From positions 1 through 38,726 of the IMG/VR virus record IMGVR_UViG_3300037247_000447: a DNA stretch of 38,726 nt; one strand, 5' to 3'. Position numbers and translations under genes: made by a program. Source of the DNA: a virus. Of this stretch, positions 17,041 through 22,630 are shown one piece after another (position 1 is the first letter of the stretch; every line of letters begins with the position of its first letter). The notes beneath the pieces were generated by a model. The model did not search any database and was not told the DNA's origin. It saw nothing but the letters and a program-made list of their open reading frames with translations.

Positions 17041-17259
17041 TTACAACCCGCCAAGCATCCTCAATACGATCCCGACTCCCAGGCCGATACCCAATCCGGA
17101 TAGGAACCCGGCTATCATCCGCTCTGTGATGTCTTTCCAGTTCCACGATCCCCGCCAACGTAGGATGCCGAAGAGGTATGATTCATTCCGCTTTTCAGTG
17201 GAGCGAAAAGCAAGATCGGTGACTTGCTGTACTAGACAGGGGAGGCTGATTGTCTGCAT
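17041..17259 (-). CDS. 72-residue membrane protein
   Basis: ATG 17259 has AAAGGACA upstream. The N-terminal 50 residues are soluble and basic; the C-terminus holds one glycine-rich hydrophobic segment (AGFLSGLGIGLGVGIVLRMLGGL) with repeated GxxxG-like spacing, which favours helix packing in membranes. It is the first leftward gene after the control region. Possibly a holin-like or host-membrane-directed early peptide; not proven. Confidence 0.6.
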   Translation of the reverse strand: MQTISLPCLVQQVTDLAFRSTEKRNESYLFGILRWRGSWNWKDITERMIAGFLSGLGIGLGVGIVLRMLGGL

Positions 17260-17309
17260 GTGGTTTGTCCTTTCTTAGCTCTCGGGCCGTTGGCTCCGGG
17301 CTTACTCCC

Positions 17310-17338
17310 ACGGTAGCACATTTCGCCCACACTGTCAA
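17310..17338 (-). promoter_or_regulatory. First leftward promoter
   Basis: Minus strand: TTGACA (17333-17338), 17 bp, TACCGT (17310-17315), with TGC before the -10. Sequence around the -10 (TGTGCTAC) is shared with the terminase promoter. It would drive the leftward genes starting at 17259. Confidence 0.6.
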
Positions 17339-17479
17339 GCTGGGATGTCCGGTGGACGCCCGGACGATAGAACATCTGTGCTGAAAGGTAAGGTCAGGAA
17401 AACTTCAAAAACCCGCACGACCGTAGAATACTTCCTCTCTCTATCCTGCTCCCAGGTCCGACCCCCTTCGAGTGCTCAT

Positions 17480-17494
17480 GGGGGGGTGGGGGGG
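17480..17494 (+). other. G7-T-G7 tract, G-quadruplex-capable
   Basis: Seven G, one T, seven G on the plus strand. Split as GGG-G-GGG-T-GGG-G-GGG it satisfies the four-run rule with single-base loops, the most stable class of intramolecular quadruplex. A further GGG and a G6 run follow within 30 bases. Confidence 0.6.
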
Positions 17495-17530
17495 TATGTT
17501 CGCGGGAACACACATGGGGGGTGTGGTCGG

Positions 17531-17578
17531 TGAGCAATCGCCTGAGCAATCGTGTGAGCCATCGCGTGAGCCAACATA
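17531..17578 (+). repeat. Four 12-bp tandem repeats (iteron-like)
   Basis: Four head-to-tail units: TGAGCAATCGCC, TGAGCAATCGTG, TGAGCCATCGCG, TGAGCCAACATA. The first three differ at two to three positions; the last is degenerate in its second half. Twelve base pairs is about one helical turn, so a bound protein would sit on one face, as on plasmid and phage origin iterons. Confidence 0.65.
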
Positions 17579-17653
17579 CCTGGGTTTGGGGATTGGTGAG
17601 GTGTGCGAGGGATTGCACTACGTCTGCATCCTACGCGTCAGGCTATTAGCCTA

Positions 17654-17665
17654 GGCTCACGCGAT
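17654..17665 (-). repeat. Inverted copy of the iteron unit
   Basis: GGCTCACGCGAT is the exact reverse complement of ATCGCGTGAGCC at 17561-17572, across the junction of the third and fourth repeat units. A perfect 12-base inverted copy about 90 bases away supports a specific binding site. Confidence 0.5.
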
Positions 17666-17758
17666 CTGTCGGCGCGTGTTCAGGGGTATCCAGGCTGTCC
17701 ACCTGGTAGCACTGGGAGCCAGCAGCGATCCGGCGGGGGTGCGGGTGGTGGGACGGAA

Positions 17759-17813
17759 CCCATCTAACGTTCACGTAAAGGTTAGGTTCACGTTGACGTA
17801 AGGGTTAGATGGG
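17759..17813. promoter_or_regulatory. Composite nested palindrome (operator-like)
   Basis: Outer arms CCCATCTAAC (17759-17768) and GTTAGATGGG (17804-17813) are a perfect 10-bp inverted repeat. Inside, 17764-17785 is itself a 22-bp palindrome with half-site CTAACsTTyAC, and 17787-17808 is a second diverged copy of the same element. Related single copies overlap the scaffold and terminase promoters. A dimeric regulator binding cooperatively would explain this arrangement. Confidence 0.6.
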
Positions 17814-17982
17814 GGTGGCTGGGCCTATTCTAGCGGTTGCTAAGCTAAGGGGTAAGCAAGATGGGCAGGATATGGGCGGAGATCATAGCAAGTCGGTGGA
17901 CTTTCTAGCATTGGTATAGGTCAGGATAGCTGGGGTGGTGGGCTAGGGGGCTGACAACGGCCAAGGATGGCTGACTAGGGGC

Positions 17983-18011
17983 TTGACAGGGAGGGGTAGC
18001 CGTGGTAAGCT
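17983..18011 (+). promoter_or_regulatory. Main rightward early promoter
   Basis: TTGACA (17983-17988), 17 bp, TAAGCT (18006-18011) with TGG before the -10. It faces all rightward genes, and a 170-base untranslated leader follows before the first start codon at 18181. Confidence 0.65.
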
Positions 18012-18018
18012 AGTAGCA

Positions 18019-18088
18019 GTTGACCGACCATTGGCCCCGGTCGACCCAAGCCTAGGTATACGGGTAGGCTGGTCACTGGTCGGTCAAC
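18019..18088 (+). other. Long inverted repeat in the early leader
   Basis: GTTGACCGACCA (18019-18030) pairs perfectly with TGGTCGGTCAAC (18077-18088). Inside, AGCCTA (18049-18054) pairs with TAGGCT (18065-18070), and palindromes GGTCGACC, CCTAGG and GTATAC are packed together. The transcript would start just before it, so the RNA could fold into a branched stem. It may act as an RNA switch, an attenuator, or a DNA cruciform at the origin. Confidence 0.55.
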
Positions 18089-18108
18089 CCTGAAAGGCAG
18101 GTAACACC

Positions 18109-18120
18109 ATGACGGCATAG
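18109..18120 (+). other. Three-codon minimal open frame in the leader
   Basis: ATG-ACG-GCA-TAG directly after the hairpin, with AAAGG about ten bases upstream. It is 60 bases ahead of the first gene. It may be a ribosome-loading or leader-peptide site; chance cannot be excluded. Confidence 0.25.
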
Positions 18121-18180
18121 GGCCAAACGTTGCACACGGTTGTTACGCGTATAGCAGAACGATAGCACAACGGAGGTATC

Positions 18181-18819
18181 ATGACCACACTGAAGCAGAC
18201 AATCGACGCCATGGCTGGGCTACTCGAGCGCCAGGCCGAAGTGCAGCTGGAGATCATCGACCGCTTGGGCGCAGTCGAAGGTAAGCCAACATCGGCTCCC
18301 GCACAGGTAGCCGCATCCCCAAAGCGCACGCGCATCGTAAGCGCATCGCCTGAACTCCAAGCCCTACGTGGGCAGATCAAGCGCCAGGCGAAGGCCAACC
18401 TGATCGACAAGTGTGCTGGGCACTCGCCTGCTGCCATCAACACGTTCGTGCTGGCGGGAAGCAAGGCTGCACGCGAGTTCATGCGCGGCGAACGGACGGA
18501 AGCGAAGAGCCTGGAAGAGTTTGCCTTGGTGCCTGGTAGCGCAGCGCACAGTTACGCAAGCGCGGTTGCTGGCGGGGCATCGCCACAGGTCACGGCCACG
18601 CCAAAGGCCAAGGCACGGGCGAAGGGAGTCAAGGCCACGGCAGTACAGGCCAAGCCATCGACCAAGACGGACAAGGCTCTCGATGCCGCCATGACTGACG
18701 CCCAGCTTCTCAAGTCGCGGCCAGCCAGCGCAAGCCAAGCGCCAGCCGCGATTCGTACGTGGCTATGGCGCACGCGAGAACGCATCGCAGGGCGTGACCC
18801 GATGCGGGCTAAGGCGTAG
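18181..18819 (+). CDS. Basic, coiled-coil plus histone-like tail protein, first early gene
   Basis: 212 residues, ATG 18181 with ACGGAGG upstream. Residues 1-33 form a likely coiled coil (MTTLKQTIDAMAGLLERQAE, DRLGAVE); the middle is helical; from about residue 140 there is a Lys/Ala-rich stretch (ATPKAKARAKGVKATAVQAK) like the tails of bacterial histone H1-like proteins; the C-terminus is again basic. No enzyme motif is seen. Being the first gene beside the putative origin and strongly basic, it may bind DNA or organise the origin; this is inference. I do not recognise the family. Confidence 0.65.
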   Translation: MTTLKQTIDAMAGLLERQAEVQLEIIDRLGAVEGKPTSAPAQVAASPKRTRIVSASPELQALRGQIKRQAKANLIDKCAGHSPAAINTFVLAGSKAAREFMRGERTEAKSLEEFALVPGSAAHSYASAVAGGASPQVTATPKAKARAKGVKATAVQAKPSTKTDKALDAAMTDAQLLKSRPASASQAPAAIRTWLWRTRERIAGRDPMRAKA

Positions 18820-18846
18820 GCACATACCATAGCGCAAGTTGGGGGT

Positions 18847-18866
18847 GGCCCTCGCCTGTCGGGGCC
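18847..18866 (+). terminator. Weak terminator-like hairpin after the first early gene
   Basis: GGCCC-TCG with CGGGGCC forms a seven-pair stem with one bulged T, followed by GTTTCC. The T-run is short, so read-through is likely; it may lower expression of the following genes relative to the first. Confidence 0.3.
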
Positions 18867-18894
18867 GTTTCCTATGTAGGAAGGGATCGGGGCG

Positions 18895-19158
18895 ATGAAG
18901 AGCGTTTACAAGTACAGCCTAACGTACGAGGACTGCGTGGTGGTTGCGATGCCTGTCGGGGCAGAGATCCTCCACTTTGGCATACAGGGCAACACGCCGG
19001 CTGTGTGGGCGCTGGTTGACCGCGACGAGAAGGGTACAGACGACCGCGTACTGTGCCTTGCGGGAACCGGTCATGATATACCCGAGGAGATCATTGCCCA
19101 TATTGGGTCGGTCACTGACCCCCTGAGCTTGGTATGGCACCTCTTCGAGGTTAGGTAG
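18895..19158 (+). CDS. DUF7352-type small phage protein
   Basis: 87 residues. MKSVYKYSLTYEDCVVVAMP, GAEILHFGIQGNTPAVWALVD, then a G-x-G-H turn (AGTGHDIPEE) and a terminal LVWHLFE strand match the small family I know as DUF7352 (Y.y.l.......mP.GA.iLh...Q......WAlvd...GtGh.i......yigt......HlfE). Function of that family is unknown. It opens the run of short overlapping early genes. Confidence 0.8.
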   Translation: MKSVYKYSLTYEDCVVVAMPVGAEILHFGIQGNTPAVWALVDRDEKGTDDRVLCLAGTGHDIPEEIIAHIGSVTDPLSLVWHLFEVR

Positions 19159-19455
19159 GTGGCCTGCCCACGCTGCAACACAGCCTGCACGGATGCGGAC
19201 CTCACGCCTGAACCCGTTAGGTACTCACGCTCTAGGCCACTTGATGTCTGCAAGACGTGTGGACGCTTAGGCGGTAAGCTGTGCGATCAAGGGCCGTGTG
19301 CCTATCGACAGGTGTGGGGTAGATGGGACGTGAACACTCGGATATGCGCTGCGTGTCTGGCAGAGATTTGCGGCGATCCATATACACAGGTGAGCGCACG
19401 CTCAGTCAACGCATGGCTACGCATAGCGGAGCGTGAGAAGGAGGTTGAACAGTGA
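19159..19455 (+). CDS. Small zinc-binding protein
   Basis: 98 residues from GTG 19159 immediately after the previous stop. Cysteine pairs CPRCNTAC, CKTCG, and later CAACLAEIC point to one or two zinc sites. Basic C-terminus with coiled-coil character. No named family recognised. It overlaps the next gene by four bases (GTGA). Confidence 0.65.
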   Translation: MACPRCNTACTDADLTPEPVRYSRSRPLDVCKTCGRLGGKLCDQGPCAYRQVWGRWDVNTRICAACLAEICGDPYTQVSARSVNAWLRIAEREKEVEQ

Positions 19456-19751
19456 TCAAGGCAACCTGTTACAGCGACGATCATATCGTTGAGTGTAGCT
19501 TCGACGCTACTCCCTGGTTCGTGCAGGCTACCGAGGATGCCGTGCGTGCGCTCGACGAGTGCGGGTGGGGCGGTGACTACCCTGCTGATGCCGTGGCCCT
19601 CTTCATAGCATCGCATGATGATGGCGTGAAGCGAATGTTCACGTACCTGGACATCATGGATGGACACAGGGATGTAGGGTTCGAGTGTTACGTTGACGAG
19701 CACGATGCAGTTGCATGGTTGCGTGCTGCTGAGCACAAGAAAGGAGAATAA
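19452..19751 (+). CDS. Conserved-type hypothetical early protein
   Basis: 99 residues from GTG 19452 (GTGA overlap). Pattern DATPWFVQATEDAVRALDECGW, DYPADAVALFIA, then HDAVAWLRAAE suggests a compact alpha/beta domain. I have seen similar short acidic phage proteins but cannot name a family. Confidence 0.65.
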   Translation: MIKATCYSDDHIVECSFDATPWFVQATEDAVRALDECGWGGDYPADAVALFIASHDDGVKRMFTYLDIMDGHRDVGFECYVDEHDAVAWLRAAEHKKGE

Positions 19752-19753
19752 GT

Positions 19754-19993
19754 ATGAACGATCACGATCACGTCGGCCCGTGGTGGATAATCGGAGTGTT
19801 CCTTGCGGCGCTGGTCCTCGCCTGGTATAGCATACTGATGCTGCATGCCTACCAGTTCGATATCATCTACGACCGAGTAGGAGATATGCAACAGCAGCTA
19901 GAGTGTCCACCTACAGAGGCGTACGTCACAGACCTCGACGGCAACGAGTACTGTGTTGATGTTGCTGATCAACAGAAAGGAGCTAGCCCATGA
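19754..19993 (+). CDS. Small membrane-anchored protein
   Basis: 79 residues, ATG 19754, AAGGAG upstream. After MNDHDHVGPWW there is one membrane segment (IIGVFLAALVLAWYSILML), then an acidic soluble tail with a coiled-coil start and two cysteines. Likely an inner-membrane protein with the tail outside or inside by one crossing; role unknown. Confidence 0.65.
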   Translation: MNDHDHVGPWWIIGVFLAALVLAWYSILMLHAYQFDIIYDRVGDMQQQLECPPTEAYVTDLDGNEYCVDVADQQKGASP

Positions 19994-20214
19994 ACGCATG
20001 TGATCACATACACCTACTGATCGACGCAACGGTTACACTCTATGCGGACAAGCCGTGTAGCGACGGAAGCCGCGTACTCGGCGTTTGTGGTGAGTTGACC
20101 GATGCATTGGTACAAGGCGCCGTCTGCATGGAGTGTGACAGCGAGATCCTCGTTGATGATAACCCATTGCTGGAGGCGTGGCTACCCGACTTCTACGAGC
20201 AGAAAGGGCAATAA
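19990..20214 (+). CDS. Unknown small early protein
   Basis: 74 residues, ATGA overlap with the gene before. Acidic, with four to five cysteines (C in NACDH, KPCSDG, LGVCGE, VCMECDSE), the last in a CxxC-like pair that may bind metal. Not recognised. Confidence 0.6.
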   Translation: MNACDHIHLLIDATVTLYADKPCSDGSRVLGVCGELTDALVQGAVCMECDSEILVDDNPLLEAWLPDFYEQKGQ

Positions 20215-20219
20215 GTGGA

Positions 20220-20450
20220 ATGTTCTACCGAACAGTGTTTCAGGTTGAGGTACTCAGCCGCGGGCAGTTGCCAGAAGGCGCTGGCCTAACATACATAGCA
20301 TATGAGATCGTTGAAGGCGACTGCTCCGGCAATGTGGAAGTACTCAGCGAGGATGCCGTTGATGGGCCTACGATGGCACGCTTGCTGCGGGAACAGGGCA
20401 GCGAGCCGATGTTCCTTGGCCTGAGTGATGACGGGGAGGATGAGGAGTGA
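20220..20450 (+). CDS. Conserved-type small phage protein (TVFQVEVLSRG)
   Basis: 76 residues from ATG 20220, six bases after the previous stop; AAAGGG lies upstream. The pattern MFYRTVFQVEVLSRGQLPEG...YEIVEGDCSGNVEV...MARLLREQGSEPMFLGL resembles a widespread small phage family of unknown function (VEVL..G.......i..DI..GD.sG......). An earlier in-frame start would overlap the previous gene further and lacks signals. Confidence 0.7.
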   Translation: MFYRTVFQVEVLSRGQLPEGAGLTYIAYEIVEGDCSGNVEVLSEDAVDGPTMARLLREQGSEPMFLGLSDDGEDEE

Positions 20451-20453
20451 GCA

Positions 20454-20666
20454 ATGGCACGGCAGATTTACATAGCCACGGTACAACTTGGCATTGCAGC
20501 AGATAGCGAAGCAGAGGCGTGCGATGCGGTTTCAGAGACGCTTAGCCTCGAAGATATGGCTATCTTCGACTGGGCCTACCTACGACTGGGCGGGCAGGTT
20601 CTAACGCCGGTGATGAAGCTGGTAGGAGACCCCGGCGATTACGAGGAAGGGGAGTTCCTACAATGA
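20454..20666 (+). CDS. Conserved-type hypothetical early protein
   Basis: 70 residues, GAGGAG upstream. IYIATVQLGIAADSEAEACDAVSETL followed by FDWAYLRLGGQ suggests a single beta-alpha-beta unit, similar to many small phage early proteins. Overlaps the next gene by ATGA. Confidence 0.65.
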   Translation: MARQIYIATVQLGIAADSEAEACDAVSETLSLEDMAIFDWAYLRLGGQVLTPVMKLVGDPGDYEEGEFLQ

Positions 20667-20911
20667 ACCCACGATACAAGTACGTTACGGACCTCAACGG
20701 TGAGCAGATGCCGATGATCATACCGCAACCGGATACAGCAGCGTACGGGGCATACGCGGCAGGACAGCACGCGGCACTGGCTGACAAGCATCGGGATGAT
20801 GGCTTGCGGGCGGAGGAGCGTGGCCGCCAGTCAACAGTTGCTCCGCTTGGTGCTCTAACACCCAACGCAGTGGATCGCATCCGCCGGGCGATTGAGGAGC
20901 AGAAGGACTAG
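20663..20911 (+). CDS. Unknown small early protein
   Basis: 82 residues, ATGA overlap. Tyr/Pro-rich start (MNPRYKYVTDLNGEQMPMII), Ala-rich middle with AAYGAYAAGQHAALADKH, then a helical acidic tail. Not recognised. Confidence 0.55.
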   Translation: MNPRYKYVTDLNGEQMPMIIPQPDTAAYGAYAAGQHAALADKHRDDGLRAEERGRQSTVAPLGALTPNAVDRIRRAIEEQKD

Positions 20912-20912
20912 T

Positions 20913-21116
20913 ATGCTAGGCACTAAGATGCAGCCATTCGTACCGCCCGAAGCAGGGATGCCATTCATGCTGGCCCTTACCTGGGCGTGGGTTGACCTGA
21001 GCCTGGGCTTGATGTTCAGGATACAGGGCGTGGTGCTCGAGGCGTATCGGGATTGGTATGAGGCCTGTTGTAGTAAGAGAGAGGTGGATGATGTGCACAT
21101 ACGGAGCGGACGTTGA
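20913..21116 (+). CDS. Unknown small early protein, hydrophobic centre
   Basis: 67 residues from ATG 20913, with AAGGA seven bases upstream. A Trp-containing hydrophobic stretch (GMPFMLALTWAWVDLSLGLMF) may be membrane-associated. The end overlaps the next gene by 26 bases. Confidence 0.5.
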   Translation: MLGTKMQPFVPPEAGMPFMLALTWAWVDLSLGLMFRIQGVVLEAYRDWYEACCSKREVDDVHIRSGR

Positions 21117-21360
21117 CAAGATTGTGGGAGCGATCCTTGACGGCGCGGGCATGCCCAGTAATGGTTATACACCCCTAGTATTCATACGGGGGCTGTGGGA
21201 CTACGCTGTGCTAGTCAAGGCAACCAAGACACCCATCAACCGAGCGATCACATACCTCAAAGACACGGGCTCCCCTGAGCACGCTCGAGGACGCTTGCTG
21301 CTACGTGCTGCGGAGCGTAGTCTCAGAGAGAGCGGGGATGTAGGAGGGGAAGAGACATGA
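21091..21360 (+). CDS. Unknown small early protein
   Basis: 89 residues from ATG 21091 (21088 is an equal alternative), AGAGG upstream. MCTYGADVDKIVGAILDGAG, then a helical Arg-rich tail (HARGRLLLRAAERSLRE). Not recognised. Overlaps the next gene by ATGA. Confidence 0.6.
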   Translation: MCTYGADVDKIVGAILDGAGMPSNGYTPLVFIRGLWDYAVLVKATKTPINRAITYLKDTGSPEHARGRLLLRAAERSLRESGDVGGEET

Positions 21361-21554
21361 GGATACTAAGACTGGAAATCCACATTGATACGACGAGAGA
21401 GGATACATTCCGTGACATGGCAGAGGCTATCATTAGCCTATTGGAGGCCACCCTAAGCATGGTCACGATACAGACAGTCGTAACCATTCCTGTCGAGGAT
21501 GAGGGGCTGGGCCATGACCATGATGAGGCAATCTACTTAGAGGATGAACGGTAA
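21357..21554 (+). CDS. Unknown small early protein
   Basis: 65 residues, ATGA overlap. Beta-alpha-beta look: MRILRLEIHIDTT, helix FRDMAEAIISLLEAT, strand VTIQTVVTIPV, then an acidic His/Asp tail. Not recognised. Confidence 0.6.
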   Translation: MRILRLEIHIDTTREDTFRDMAEAIISLLEATLSMVTIQTVVTIPVEDEGLGHDHDEAIYLEDER

Positions 21555-21565
21555 CGGGGCACACC

Positions 21566-21670
21566 ATGGCCCCCGACTCTCTGCTATTCATTGAGGCGCT
21601 CGCCGTAGCCTACATCCTACGTGTGAGCGTTCGCTCAATCCTGTTTGCTGTTCGGAATACTAGGAGGTGA
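21566..21670 (+). CDS. 34-residue hydrophobic peptide (possible)
   Basis: ATG 21566 to TGA 21670: a single hydrophobic helix (LLFIEALAVAYILRV) with an Arg-rich end. The ribosome-binding site is poor, but its last codons hold the AGGAGG of the next gene, as in coupled pairs. Low confidence. Confidence 0.35.
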   Translation: MAPDSLLFIEALAVAYILRVSVRSILFAVRNTRR

Positions 21671-21675
21671 ACCCC

Positions 21676-21840
21676 ATGCCTAGGAGAACTGGTGATAGAA
21701 TCTGCGCCCTCTGTAGGGAGCGAGAGAGCGAGCACGTGTCCCGCATTATGGACGTAGTTACGGACACTGTAGTATCGGGGTACCTTTGTCCCGGTCGGGT
21801 TGAGGACATCGGCACGTTCAAGGCGGAGGAGAAGTCATGA
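21676..21840 (+). CDS. 54-residue zinc-ribbon-like protein
   Basis: Translated by hand from ATG 21676 with TAGGAGG upstream, ending in TGA that overlaps the next ATG. CALC near the N-terminus and a lone C in YLCPG could bind metal with partners. The initiation signal is strong. Confidence 0.55.
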   Translation: MPRRTGDRICALCRERESEHVSRIMDVVTDTVVSGYLCPGRVEDIGTFKAEEKS

Positions 21841-22163
21841 CTGGCGCCCGAATAGTCCTATTCTCCCACCGTGACGTGAACATGATCCTCTGTGGGCTTA
21901 CACTGCTCGATGACTGCCTGCTCATTATGGAGACGGGTACTGATAACCCACTCGAGGGTCAGCTTGATGCTGGAGTCACCATCGGTGAGGTAGTCCAGCT
22001 CATCGCACGCGTGTCCGCCGAGGACGACCTGGGAACCTGTACGCCGTGTCGGCTGGGCGATCACGCTGACTGCACCGACTCATGGATCAGCAGCGTGAAC
22101 CTCATGCACTGCAGCTGTGATGAAGGTTCCTGTGGTGTCGCGGTCGGAGGTGATCAACCATGA
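21837..22163 (+). CDS. Small protein with cysteine-rich C-terminus
   Basis: 108 residues, ATGA overlap. N-terminal alpha/beta part (ARIVLFSHRDVNMILCGLTL), then CTPCRLGDHADC and HCSCDEGSCG, at least six cysteines in 30 residues, a likely zinc site. Not recognised. Confidence 0.6.
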   Translation: MTGARIVLFSHRDVNMILCGLTLLDDCLLIMETGTDNPLEGQLDAGVTIGEVVQLIARVSAEDDLGTCTPCRLGDHADCTDSWISSVNLMHCSCDEGSCGVAVGGDQP

Positions 22164-22630
22164 GCCCCGATGATCTAGACGAGCTGATCAAGCGGTTGCA
22201 AGCAGATATACCATCCGACGTGCTTGAGATCATGCTCCAAGAGGCAACTGCTACCCAGACTACGATGAGCGGCGGGGTCTTTGCTGACGCAGAAGAAGGC
22301 ACGTACCGCTCTCATACCCACTATGGCTGGTTCCTTGCACGGGAGCACGAGGGCAAGACCTATCTGCTCATCGAGGATCGAGCAGACGAACTCCATGCTA
22401 TCGAGTGTGGTGAGCAGTCGGAGGTAGAGTTCTGGAGTAGACTACTTGGTATGAATACGGAAGCGGAGGATAATACCCCCCCTGATGCGCCGGAAGATGA
22501 GCACAGAGACGACGAAGAGGGCAATGAGGTTCGCGTCATGCGTGGTGGCACCATAACAGGCAGGCTTACTATCAGTTCCGGGCCTAGCATTACATTGGGT
22601 GAGTACTGTGAGGAGGATCACCCATCATGA
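22160..22630 (+). CDS. Unknown acidic protein ahead of the Ubl cassette
   Basis: 156 residues, ATGA overlaps on both sides, so it is co-translated with the E2-like gene. Residues 1-100 look folded (LDELIKRLQADIPSDVLEIM; YGWFLAREHEGKTYLLIEDRAD), followed by a very acidic linker and a beta-rich tail (GRLTISSGPSITLGEY). No E3, protease or Ubl motif seen. It could be a substrate or adaptor of the neighbouring system; nothing in it shows that directly. Confidence 0.6.
   Translation: MSPDDLDELIKRLQADIPSDVLEIMLQEATATQTTMSGGVFADAEEGTYRSHTHYGWFLAREHEGKTYLLIEDRADELHAIECGEQSEVEFWSRLLGMNTEAEDNTPPDAPEDEHRDDEEGNEVRVMRGGTITGRLTISSGPSITLGEYCEEDHPS

Larger units (their letters stand above)
17260..18180. other. 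Divergent non-coding control region, candidate origin
   Basis: No credible gene lies in these 920 bases; the open frames lack ribosome-binding sites and are low-complexity. The region separates leftward from rightward genes. It holds the leftward promoter, a G-tract, iteron-like repeats, the palindrome AGGCTATTAGCCT (17640-17652), a composite operator, a near direct repeat CTAGGGGgCTGACA / CTAGGGGCTTGACA (around 17943 and 17974), the rightward promoter and a long inverted repeat. Such a collection fits a replication origin and early control region; function is inference. Confidence 0.55.

Noticed and set aside
17531-17578. Tandem repeats as a CRISPR array
   Set aside because: Units are 12 bp and directly adjacent with no spacers, and there are no cas genes; the Cas4-like nuclease belongs to the recombination genes.
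17345-17654. Open frames in the divergent control region
   Set aside because: Low-complexity products, no initiation signals, and they overlap the G-tract and tandem repeats.
17640-18120. tRNA gene in the non-coding region
   Set aside because: Inverted repeats do not give a cloverleaf, and no T-loop GTTC..R..C or acceptor stem is found.
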